A stretch of 5,680 bases of DNA, taken from assembly GCA_002408185.1 (NCBI GenBank), contig DHQV01000043.1:1-5680 (forward strand), written 5' to 3'. The DNA is from Deltaproteobacteria bacterium UBA5329. GTDB taxonomy: Bacteria; Desulfobacterota; Syntrophorhabdia; Syntrophorhabdales; Syntrophorhabdaceae. Numbering within the stretch: position 1 is the stretch's first letter; every line of letters starts with the position of its first letter. Shown in pieces: positions 1-5,419 of this stretch. A model generated the notes under the pieces. That model saw only the letters and a program-made list of their open reading frames with translations. It did no database searches and was not told where the DNA came from. A program made the translations under genes and the position numbers.

Positions 1-40
1 CAGGATGCTTTCAGAGATGACGGATTGGGGAGAAGCCTTA

Positions 41-66
41 CTCCTTACGGTGCTCCGTAGGAGCAC
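41..66. repeat. Overlapping inverted repeats at the ahbD stop codon
   Basis: GTGCTCC (50-56) and GGAGCAC (60-66) form a perfect 7-bp inverted repeat with a 3-nt loop, inside the last codons of ahbD. A second, mutually exclusive hairpin pairs 41-44 plus 46-50 with 55-63: nine pairs, one bulged base and a TGCT loop. It would bury the stop codon and an AAGGAG. No T-run follows on the minus strand, so it is not a standard intrinsic terminator. Positions 1-44 beyond the stop contain no start codon on the minus strand and no other feature that I can see. Confidence 0.4.
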
Positions 67-1055
67 AAGGGTTCAGCTTCCCGATAATCTCCGGTCGCCT
101 CGTACGCGCGTGCCCGGCAGCCACTACAGATCTTCAGATAGCGGCATCCGCCGCATTTTCCCCGATATGACGAGATATCGCGAAGCTCGCCGTATATCGG
201 CGAATCCTGCCATATCTTTTTAACGCCATCCTCGCGCACATTGCCGCAATTGATCTCCAGGTAGCCGCACGGCTGTGCCTGACCACGGTGCGAGATGAAC
301 ATAAAGCTTTTACCGGCCAGGCATCCGGCGCTTTGGGGGACACCTCCGTCTTCGGATACGATACGATAGTAGTGCGGCGCGCACGTGACTTTCATCTCGA
401 GTTCATTCTTCTTTTCGATCTCGCGAAGATGATGGAGGACCTCTTCGTAATCCCCGGCCGACAATTCTTTGCCTTTAAGCCCTTTGCCCCTTCCCACCGG
501 CACAAGAAGAAAAACGTGCCAGGCCACGGCGCCAAGTGCCCTAGTGAGGGAATATATATCGTCTATCTCGTCAACATTAAGCGCGGTAATGGTCGTGTTC
601 ACCTGAAAAGGCAGGCCGGTCTTCAGCAGGATCCGCGCGGCATTCATCACGGCATCAAACGAACCCTTGACCGCACGAAAACTGTCGTGGCTTTGCATGT
701 CTTTTCCATCAATGCTGAGGCTCACCCTGCGTATACCCGAAGCTTTGAGTTTCCCGGCAGTGTTTTCATCAACAAGCGTCCCGTTGACGGCTATCACCAT
801 CCTCAACGCCTTTGACTGCCCGTATTCGATGATATCGAAAAGATCGGGCCTCATGAGCGGTTCGCCACCGGTAAGTATCATAGTGGGACTGGAGAAACCG
901 GCAATGTCATCGATTATTTTTCTACATTCGCCTGTCGACAACTCGCCCTCATGCGGGCCGGACGCAGCAGAAGCACGGCAATGAATGCACACAAGATTAC
1001 AGTTGCGCGTGAGTTCCCACGCTACTATCCTTAAAGGGTATGTTCTTTCGCCCAT
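45..1055 (-). CDS. ahbD: AhbD-type radical SAM heme synthase (Fe-coproporphyrin III decarboxylase)
   Basis: Predicted cytosolic radical SAM enzyme for the last step of the siroheme-dependent heme pathway: oxidative decarboxylation of two propionates of Fe-coproporphyrin III to the vinyl groups of heme b. The 336-residue product begins MGERTYPLRIVAWELTR. It carries the cluster motif CNLVCIHC (C19, C23, C26) and the SAM-binding GGEP at 63-66. The C-terminal third has a SPASM-like cysteine set (C245, C263, C270, then C301, C304, C310, C313 and C331) that would hold an auxiliary Fe-S cluster. The AWELTRNCNL entry and the length fit AhbD/NirJ-type proteins. An upstream in-frame TTG at 1061 is possible, but AAAGAG at 1069-1064 lies 8 nt before the ATG at 1055 and only 2 nt before the TTG, so I chose the ATG. 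The gene overlaps the end of hemB by 25 nt. A NirJ (heme d1) or other SPASM maturase role is possible, but ahbC and hemB as neighbours favour heme synthesis. Confidence 0.85.
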   Translation of the reverse strand: MGERTYPLRIVAWELTRNCNLVCIHCRASAASGPHEGELSTGECRKIIDDIAGFSSPTMILTGGEPLMRPDLFDIIEYGQSKALRMVIAVNGTLVDENTAGKLKASGIRRVSLSIDGKDMQSHDSFRAVKGSFDAVMNAARILLKTGLPFQVNTTITALNVDEIDDIYSLTRALGAVAWHVFLLVPVGRGKGLKGKELSAGDYEEVLHHLREIEKKNELEMKVTCAPHYYRIVSEDGGVPQSAGCLAGKSFMFISHRGQAQPCGYLEINCGNVREDGVKKIWQDSPIYGELRDISSYRGKCGGCRYLKICSGCRARAYEATGDYREAEPLCSYGAP

Positions 1056-2017
1056 TCGCAAAGCTCTTTCGCAAAATATGTAATGATGATGTCTGCACCC
1101 GCCCGTTTGATGCTCGTTGTCGATTCGAGGACCGTCCTTTTGTAGTCCAGCCAGCCTTTCTCCACGGCAAGTTTTATCATGGCGTATTCACCGCTCACAC
1201 TGTATGCTGCAAGCGGCAGATCGAACCGCTCCCTCGCCGTTTTGAGAATATCGAGGTAGAAAAGCGCCGGTTTGACCATGATTATATCGGCACCCTCTTT
1301 AATGTCGAGTTCGATCTCCCTCATGGCTTCGCGTGCGTTGGACGGGTCCATCTGGTAGGACTTCCGGTCACCGAATTGCGGGACCGATTCAGCGGCGTCC
1401 CGAAAAGGGCCGTAAAGGCATGAGGCGTACTTGGCTGAATACGCCATAATCGGAACATTGTAATCCCCGTGAAGGTCAAGGATCTCTCTCACGGCATGGA
1501 TCCTGCCGTCCATCATATCGGACGGGGCAACCATGTCTGCCCCCGCCAGGACGTGAGACAGGGCACTGCGTGCAAGCAGCTTGACCGATTCATCGTTGTC
1601 TACGTATCCGTCCTTTATAACCCCGCAATGGCCGTGGCTCGTGTACTCGCACATGCAGACATCGGTAATAACGAGTATATCGTTTCCGAAACGGCTTTTG
1701 ATGCCCCTGACAGCCCGCTGGACTATCCCGTTCTTATCGTAAGCCCCGCTGCCCGTTTCATCCTTTTTTTCCGGTATCCCGAACACCAGGATGGCCCGGA
1801 CCCCGGCATTTAGGACGTCTTCGATCTCTTCCAGGATGCCATCTGGAGAGAACTGGCTGATGCCCGGCATAGACGCGACGGGCACTTCCCGCTCGTTCAT
1901 CTCTTTTACAAACATGGGATAGATTAGCTTGTCCGGCGCGATCGCAGTCTCCCGCGCCATACCCCTGAAATATTCATTTTTCCTGAGTCTTCTTAAGCGA
2001 TGGACAGGATAGTACAT
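1031..2017 (-). CDS. hemB: Porphobilinogen synthase (delta-aminolevulinic acid dehydratase)
   Basis: Condenses two 5-aminolevulinate molecules to porphobilinogen, the early common step of siroheme, heme, cobamide and F430 synthesis; cytosolic, and homo-octameric in the family. The 328 residues match full family length. The two active-site lysines are visible as K196 in MAYSAKYAS and K249 in IIMVKPA. The metal-binding triad C121, C123 and C131 in DVCMCEYTSHGHCG marks a zinc-dependent enzyme. E234, just before the EGAD stretch (241-244), sits where many bacterial homologs bind allosteric magnesium. The N-terminal arm has the usual RRLRKN pattern. The ATG start has a consensus AAGGAGG at 2029-2023, 5 nt upstream. 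The gene lies 36 nt after ahbC and overlaps ahbD, so it is probably co-transcribed with the two terminal heme genes. Identity is secure. Confidence 0.97.
   Translation of the reverse strand: MYYPVHRLRRLRKNEYFRGMARETAIAPDKLIYPMFVKEMNEREVPVASMPGISQFSPDGILEEIEDVLNAGVRAILVFGIPEKKDETGSGAYDKNGIVQRAVRGIKSRFGNDILVITDVCMCEYTSHGHCGVIKDGYVDNDESVKLLARSALSHVLAGADMVAPSDMMDGRIHAVREILDLHGDYNVPIMAYSAKYASCLYGPFRDAAESVPQFGDRKSYQMDPSNAREAMREIELDIKEGADIIMVKPALFYLDILKTARERFDLPLAAYSVSGEYAMIKLAVEKGWLDYKRTVLESTTSIKRAGADIIITYFAKELCEWAKEHTL
1064..1069 (-). promoter_or_regulatory. Shine-Dalgarno for ahbD, inside the end of hemB
   Basis: On the minus strand AAAGAG lies 8 nt upstream of the ATG at 1055, within the last codons of hemB. 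It supports the ATG over the TTG at 1061 as the ahbD start and suggests that ribosomes finishing hemB feed ahbD. The match is moderate rather than perfect. Confidence 0.5.
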
Positions 2018-2022
2018 GGAAG

Positions 2023-2029
2023 CCTCCTT
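2023..2029 (-). promoter_or_regulatory. Consensus Shine-Dalgarno of hemB
   Basis: AAGGAGG on the minus strand, 5 nt before the hemB ATG at 2017, in the 36-nt gap after ahbC. It is the strongest ribosome-binding site of the three heme genes and fixes the hemB start; no second start codon lies nearby. Confidence 0.75.
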
Positions 2030-2053
2030 AAACGAATACGGTCGGTTTATTCT

Positions 2054-3244
2054 TTATGCTATTTCCGCGTCGGTAAGGTAGCATTGAGGGTCATGGGCCC
2101 ACAAATCGCCCGTTGCCGCCTCGGCACGGACACGGAAGTTGCCGGCGCATACATCCAGCCATCTGCATGCAGAACAGCGACCGCCCACATGTTTTCGTTT
2201 TTCCTTAAGCCTTGCCATGACCGGATTCGAAAGGTCCGTCCAGATGGCACTGAACGGGCGCTCGCGAACGTTGCCGAAGCTTAGATGGCGCCAGAACTGA
2301 TCCGCATGAACATTGCCTTTCTCATCGATGCAGGCGATGCCAACGCCAGAGGAGTTACCTTCGTTCATCTTGAGAAGCGTCAGCACTTCGGATGCCCTTC
2401 GGGGATCTTCCTTGAGAAGTCTGAGATAAATGAACGGCCCGTCAGCGTGATTATCCACGGTCAGGACCTCCGGAAACCGGCCCGAATCGAAGAGGGCCTT
2501 TGTCCTGTCCATGATGAGGGTAACGGCCAGGCGGCTCTCCTCATGCGACAGGTCCTCTTCGATAAGTTTCGAGCCCCTGCCCGCATAAACAAGGTGATAG
2601 AAGCAGATCCGCTGAATGTTCTCCTTCTCGAGCAGATCGAATATTTTTGGTATCTCATCAACATTTCTTTTGTTGATGGTAAAACGCAACCCTACCTTGA
2701 TCCCTGCCTCGCGCGCATTCCGGATCCCTTCGATCGCCCGTGCGAACGCCCCTTTGACACCCCGAAAGGTATCATTGACCTCGCTTAACCCGTCAAGGCT
2801 TACACCGATGTACGAAAGATTGTAGCGCGCAAAAATCCGTGCCTTCTCGGGTGTGATGAGCGTCCCGTTCGTGGAAATGACCGCCCTCAAACCTTTCTTT
2901 ACAGCATAGTCTATAAGGTCGGCCAGGTCTTCCCGCAACAATGGTTCGCCGCCTGAAAAAAGAATGACCGGAGAACCGAAGGATGCCAGATCGTCCATGA
3001 GGGCCCTGCCCTCATCTGTCGACAGTTCGTCTCCCGTATAATTTTCATCCTCGGCAAAGGCATAACAGTGAACACAGCGAAGGTTACACCGCTTCGTCAT
3101 GTTCCACACGACAACGGGCTTTTTATCACGCGAAAACTGAAGAAGGTGCGAAGGAAGCTGCGAAGACTCCCTGCCGTATCGCAACGGGTCGGAGGCTTCC
3201 ACCGCCCCGCAATAAAGTTTGGATATTCCGATCATAACCGTCAT
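2054..3244 (-). CDS. ahbC: AhbC-type radical SAM 12,18-didecarboxysiroheme deacetylase
   Basis: Predicted radical SAM enzyme that removes the two acetate side chains of 12,18-didecarboxysiroheme to give Fe-coproporphyrin III, the step before AhbD. The product has 396 residues. The N-terminus contains MIGISKLYCG and LRYGRESSQLPSHLLQF, followed by PVVVWNMTKRCNLRCVHC with cluster cysteines C53, C57 and C60. GGEP is at 98-101, and SLDG (149-152) and NDTFRGVKG (157-165) are typical of this family. The C-terminus has C305, then C357, C360, C366 and C388, suited to an auxiliary Fe-S cluster. Two in-frame ATGs compete: 3244 (used here) and 3235. The second begins exactly at MIGISKLYCG, where I recall homologs starting. 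Neither has a good Shine-Dalgarno, so the start is open. It is the first gene of the ahbC-hemB-ahbD block. A NirJ-like heme d1 role is less likely without other nir genes. Confidence 0.87.
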   Translation of the reverse strand: MTVMIGISKLYCGAVEASDPLRYGRESSQLPSHLLQFSRDKKPVVVWNMTKRCNLRCVHCYAFAEDENYTGDELSTDEGRALMDDLASFGSPVILFSGGEPLLREDLADLIDYAVKKGLRAVISTNGTLITPEKARIFARYNLSYIGVSLDGLSEVNDTFRGVKGAFARAIEGIRNAREAGIKVGLRFTINKRNVDEIPKIFDLLEKENIQRICFYHLVYAGRGSKLIEEDLSHEESRLAVTLIMDRTKALFDSGRFPEVLTVDNHADGPFIYLRLLKEDPRRASEVLTLLKMNEGNSSGVGIACIDEKGNVHADQFWRHLSFGNVRERPFSAIWTDLSNPVMARLKEKRKHVGGRCSACRWLDVCAGNFRVRAEAATGDLWAHDPQCYLTDAEIA

Positions 3245-3273
3245 ATTGTGAGCTTAAAATGCCCAAAAGTCAA
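3245..3273 (-). promoter_or_regulatory. Possible sigma70-type promoter for ahbC-hemB-ahbD
   Basis: On the minus strand TTGACT (3273-3268, five of six bases of the -35 consensus) is followed after 17 nt by CACAAT (3250-3245, four of six of the -10 consensus). Transcription would start near 3238, inside the longer version of ahbC. If the promoter is real, translation must begin at the ATG at 3235 from an almost leaderless message. A two-box match of this quality can arise by chance. Confidence 0.25.
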
Positions 3274-3307
3274 CGGCTCGATGACCGGCGCAAAACTCCC
3301 GTACTTA

Positions 3308-3336
3308 TTGAATTGAAATATTTTCTGTGATATGCT
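3308..3336 (+). promoter_or_regulatory. Promoter of the tRNA-Pro gene
   Basis: TTGAAT (3308-3313) and TATGCT (3331-3336) are separated by exactly 17 nt. TG at 3328-3329, one base before the -10 box, makes it an extended -10 promoter. The predicted start near 3343 leaves only a few nucleotides of leader before the mature tRNA 5' end at 3347. The stretch after the -10 box is G-rich, as is common for stringently controlled stable-RNA promoters; that regulation is inferred. Confidence 0.6.
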
Positions 3337-3346
3337 GGAGGCTGTT

Positions 3347-3425
3347 CGGGGCGTGGCGCAGCATGGTTTAGCGCGCTTGCCTTGGGAGCAAGAGGTCGCT
3401 GGTTCAAATCCAGTCGCCCCGACCA
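3347..3425 (+). tRNA. tRNA-Pro (anticodon TGG)
   Basis: A complete cloverleaf can be drawn. The acceptor stem is CGGGGCG (3347-3353) with CGCCCCG (3415-3421), 7 of 7 pairs. The D stem is GCGC (3356-3359) with GCGC (3371-3374), closing an 11-nt loop that contains GG. The anticodon stem is CTTGC/GCAAG (3376-3380, 3388-3392), with loop CTTGGGA and anticodon TGG at 3383-3385. The T arm is GCTGG/CCAGT around TTCAAAT (one G-T pair). The discriminator is A3422 and the CCA is encoded at 3423-3425. An opening C-G pair with discriminator A is typical of bacterial tRNA-Pro. It is the only plus-strand gene in the window, divergent from ahbC and convergent with the nitroreductase gene. Confidence 0.97.
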
Positions 3426-3426
3426 T

Positions 3427-3448
3427 AACCGCCTTCAGCGGTGGTTTT
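3427..3448 (+). terminator. Weak intrinsic terminator after tRNA-Pro
   Basis: Right after the tRNA CCA, AACCGCC (3427-3433) can pair with GGTGGTT (3440-3446), with one G-T pair and a 6-nt loop. A shorter alternative is ACCGC (3428-3432) with GCGGT (3438-3442). Either stem runs into the TTTT of 3445-3448. The position fits, but the T-run is short, so efficiency is uncertain. Confidence 0.5.
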
Positions 3449-3449
3449 C

Positions 3450-3608
3450 AGGTTTCAGACTAAGACACATCAATTATCCTTCAGTTTCCCAACAATTGTC
3501 GGATCATAATTCCCAACGCTGTCGTTCCAGTCTCGGGAAGCTGTCGCAAGGCCGGGATCGCTATTACAGGGAATGGCCTGCAGTGAGTCTGTTTTTAGCC
3601 TGAAACCT
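3450..3608. repeat. Long-range imperfect inverted repeat downstream of the tRNA
   Basis: The arm at 3450-3465 and the reverse complement of 3593-3608 agree at 14 of 16 positions, including an unbroken nine (AGGTTTCAG against CTGAAACCT). They enclose 127 nt with no credible gene. I see no flanking target-site duplication. The arms could be ends of a small non-autonomous or decayed element, or the closing stem of a structured transcript. The space between the tRNA and the convergent nitroreductase gene (3426-3632) holds nothing else I can name except the terminator and short repeats. Confidence 0.4.
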
Positions 3609-3630
3609 AGGCCCACGAACCTAGAACCGT
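3603..3630. repeat. Degenerate 7-nt tandem repeat
   Basis: Four in-phase heptamers read AAACCTA, GGCCCAC, GAACCTA and GAACCGT. The first and third match at 6 of 7 positions, the third and fourth at 5 of 7, and the second is diverged. They lie just beyond the nitroreductase stop codon and overlap the right arm of the longer inverted repeat. CTAGG (3607-3611) and CCTAG (3620-3624) can also pair as a 5-bp hairpin, but no T-run follows on either strand. Confidence 0.3.
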
Positions 3631-3632
3631 CT

Positions 3633-4286
3633 TTAGTCTATCCAGTGTACGAAGTTGTTGACATCATCCCTTGGCGAGGTGAATTCGTTGATGGGTGCCG
3701 AATCGTCACGGTAACCTAGGGCAAGTCCGATAACGACATTTTTATTGTCAGGGATATTGAGTATTTCCTTTATATCATCTTCATACGCATTGATAAGGCC
3801 TATCGGGCACGTTGATAGACCAAAATTGTGTGCTACCAAGACAAAATATCCGAGCGCTATTCCGATGTCAACAAGGCGGGCCTCGGAGAATGCATTGTCC
3901 AGGCACATGATTACCGCCGTGGGAGCACCATAAAAGTTGCAGCTCCCCTCGTTGATGAAACGGTTGAAATCCATGCCCATCTTTTCCAGATAGGGGTTCA
4001 TCAAAATAAAGGATTCTACTCCCCTCTTGTTGAATTCGGCTGAAAGGGGCTTGACGTTACCGGGGCTACAGGATATCTGCTTTTCCCGGTAGAGTTTTAC
4101 CAGTCGACGGCTAAGCCTGGCCTTTTCCTCGCCCATGACAATGTAGAACTCCCAGGGCTGCAGATTGATGGCCGATGGGGCCCGGATGGCCAGTTGGAGT
4201 ATTTCTTCTATTTGTTCCCTGCTGACCGGGTCGGACTTGAATAACCGAATGCTTTTTCTCGTTCTTATTGCTTCAAGCAGATCCAT
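3633..4286 (-). CDS. Nitroreductase-family FMN oxidoreductase
   Basis: Predicted soluble FMN-dependent NAD(P)H oxidoreductase of the nitroreductase superfamily; such enzymes normally work as homodimers, and the substrate cannot be read from sequence. At 217 residues it has normal length. The N-terminal RTRKSIRLF (8-16) supplies the arginine and serine that contact FMN phosphate. APSAINLQPWEF (36-47) is the classic second FMN motif. ALGYFVLVAHNFGLSTCPIG (144-163) is the dimer-core helix region, and GLALGYRDD (187-195) takes the place of the usual C-terminal LGYP motif, with R in place of P. The start is well supported: GGGAGG at 4300-4295 lies 8 nt upstream of the ATG. It follows the B3/B4-domain gene by 30 nt and is the last gene of this minus-strand block. 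Family assignment is firm; function is unknown. Confidence 0.9.
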   Translation of the reverse strand: MDLLEAIRTRKSIRLFKSDPVSREQIEEILQLAIRAPSAINLQPWEFYIVMGEEKARLSRRLVKLYREKQISCSPGNVKPLSAEFNKRGVESFILMNPYLEKMGMDFNRFINEGSCNFYGAPTAVIMCLDNAFSEARLVDIGIALGYFVLVAHNFGLSTCPIGLINAYEDDIKEILNIPDNKNVVIGLALGYRDDSAPINEFTSPRDDVNNFVHWID

Positions 4287-4316
4287 AGGATCAACCTCCC
4301 TGTTGAGCGGTTCAAG

Positions 4317-5015
4317 TTAAGCAGTAAATTCCGTCTGCTGCTTCGTCACCGTCAGTATATCCCGATGGATGATCCTTCCGTACTCATTAACGAGTATACT
4401 CTCTACCAAGTCTTTGACAACCTGCTCGCAAAGCCAGAGAGGAAGGCCATCCATCACATGTACAGTGAGCGCAGCGCGCGTCGTCTCGCTCTCTATCGTG
4501 TCTTTGTTCGATTGTTTCCATATCCATCGCCTGGTCAAAGCTTCCCTGTCATCCCTGTAGATGACCTCTCCTTTTTGCACGGTCTCCTGTTCACCCATAT
4601 CCATGGGAACAAAAGTCTCGGTCCCGTCGGCAAAGGTAAGCCGTATATCGCCATCGATACCGTTGATCGCGTGGCCGCCAATAGGAACAAGATATTTCAG
4701 CGACATGGCGTTGCAAAGGTCCACTATGGGGTTGAAACGAGGGAAAGGCCCGCCTTTCAATGCTCGCCGCAAAAGTGATTCGAGGGAGCTGGGATACTTC
4801 GTCAGAGACATCCCCATTTTTTTATAGGCTTCACGCCAAGCTTTTATGTTCGGGTGGTCCTGCGGTCTTTCAAAAGAAAAATGGACTGTCAGATCGTCCA
4901 CGACGTCTTCGAGCCCATCTTCTCCATATCTTATATTATCAATCTCGCAAACAACTACACCGACCTGCAATGCAGGAAAAAGGCTGAATAGCCTTTCGTC
5001 GATGGTAAAAAACAT
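4317..5015 (-). CDS. Solo B3/B4-domain (PheRS-beta-like tRNA-binding/editing) protein
   Basis: A 232-residue protein that resembles the B3/B4 domain of the phenylalanyl-tRNA synthetase beta subunit without the rest of the synthetase. The diagnostic stretch is NPIVDLCNAMSLKYLVPIGG (95-114) followed by HAI; it is preceded by KAWREAYKKMGMSLTKYPSSLES (58-80) and followed by DIRLTFADGTE (123-133). In PheRS this domain hydrolyses mischarged Tyr-tRNA(Phe); standalone copies are widespread and their substrates mostly unproven. No signal peptide or membrane helix is visible. Its ATG shares one base with the atpC stop (TAATG at 5017-5013) and no clear Shine-Dalgarno precedes it, so translation probably depends on coupling to atpC. 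A trans-editing role is inference; a repurposed binding domain is equally possible. Confidence 0.85.
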   Translation of the reverse strand: MFFTIDERLFSLFPALQVGVVVCEIDNIRYGEDGLEDVVDDLTVHFSFERPQDHPNIKAWREAYKKMGMSLTKYPSSLESLLRRALKGGPFPRFNPIVDLCNAMSLKYLVPIGGHAINGIDGDIRLTFADGTETFVPMDMGEQETVQKGEVIYRDDREALTRRWIWKQSNKDTIESETTRAALTVHVMDGLPLWLCEQVVKDLVESILVNEYGRIIHRDILTVTKQQTEFTA

Positions 5016-5416
5016 TATAATTTTTTGCCAGCTACGCCAATGCGGGCGATGGCTCTTAAGAGCGCCATTTCCATCAATTTGTATTCGGCCTGATCATAGG
5101 AAAGAGTCTTCAGTGCGGATTCCGCTCTCTCCATCGCTCTTTTCGCCCTTTCGATATCGATCTCGTGTGAACGTTCAGCCGTATCGACAAGCAAGGTAAC
5201 CCTGTCCTCGACGACCTCGGCAAACCCGCCGCTCGATGCTAGATATACGGTTTCGTTACCCTTCTTATAGCGTATCTCGCCTATTGCCAATGCAGTAAGA
5301 AACTGGGTGTGACCGGGCATGATCCCGAATTCGCCTTCCGCCCCTGTGGCCTCTACTACATCGACTTCGTCCTTGACAATTGTCTTCTCAGGGGAAATTA
5401 TCTCGAGACTGAGCAT
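5015..5416 (-). CDS. atpC: F-type ATP synthase epsilon subunit
   Basis: Central-stalk subunit of F1 that binds gamma, links F1 to the c-ring and can inhibit ATP hydrolysis through its C-terminal helices; peripheral on the cytoplasmic membrane face. The 133 residues match the family. The N-terminal beta-sandwich begins MLSLEIISPEKTI and contains GAEGEFGIMPGHTQFLTAL (25-43), the family signature. The hinge region has RSHEIDIERAKRAMERAE, followed by the second helix ending ALLRAIARIGVA. The start is 3 nt after the atpD stop, with GGAAGG about 8 nt upstream inside the end of atpD. The last base of its stop codon is the first base of the next gene's ATG. Confidence 0.96.
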   Translation of the reverse strand: MLSLEIISPEKTIVKDEVDVVEATGAEGEFGIMPGHTQFLTALAIGEIRYKKGNETVYLASSGGFAEVVEDRVTLLVDTAERSHEIDIERAKRAMERAESALKTLSYDQAEYKLMEMALLRAIARIGVAGKKL

Positions 5417-5419
5417 TTA

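Noticed and set aside
288..815. Plus-strand open frame of 175 codons opposite ahbD
   Set aside because: Antisense shadow of a clearly recognised radical SAM gene; no domain and no ribosome-binding site.
2285..2788. Plus-strand open frame of 167 codons opposite ahbC
   Set aside because: Antisense shadow of ahbC. The composition follows the complementary codons and no family is recognisable.
3347..3425. tRNA-Pro as an integration attachment site for a mobile island
   Set aside because: No second copy of the tRNA 3' end, integrase or phage-like gene is seen in the window.
3241..3426. Minus-strand open frame of 61 codons beginning MVGATGFEPATSCSQGK
   Set aside because: It is the antisense translation of the tRNA-Pro gene; this peptide pattern is a well-known false protein in databases. 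The rest covers the tRNA promoter and has no domain.
3486..3546. Possible CRISPR array from the spaced short repeats
   Set aside because: Repeats are 5-8 nt and diverged, with no uniform long repeat and no cas gene nearby.
3382..3603. Plus-strand open frame of 73 codons beginning MGARGRWFKSSRPDH
   Set aside because: It starts inside the tRNA anticodon arm, and its first residues are the translated tRNA 3' half. There is no ribosome-binding site and no protein-like pattern further on.
3607..3624. Intrinsic terminator for the nitroreductase operon
   Set aside because: The 5-bp CTAGG/CCTAG hairpin has an 8-nt loop and no T-run after it on the minus strand, so it does not meet the usual criteria.
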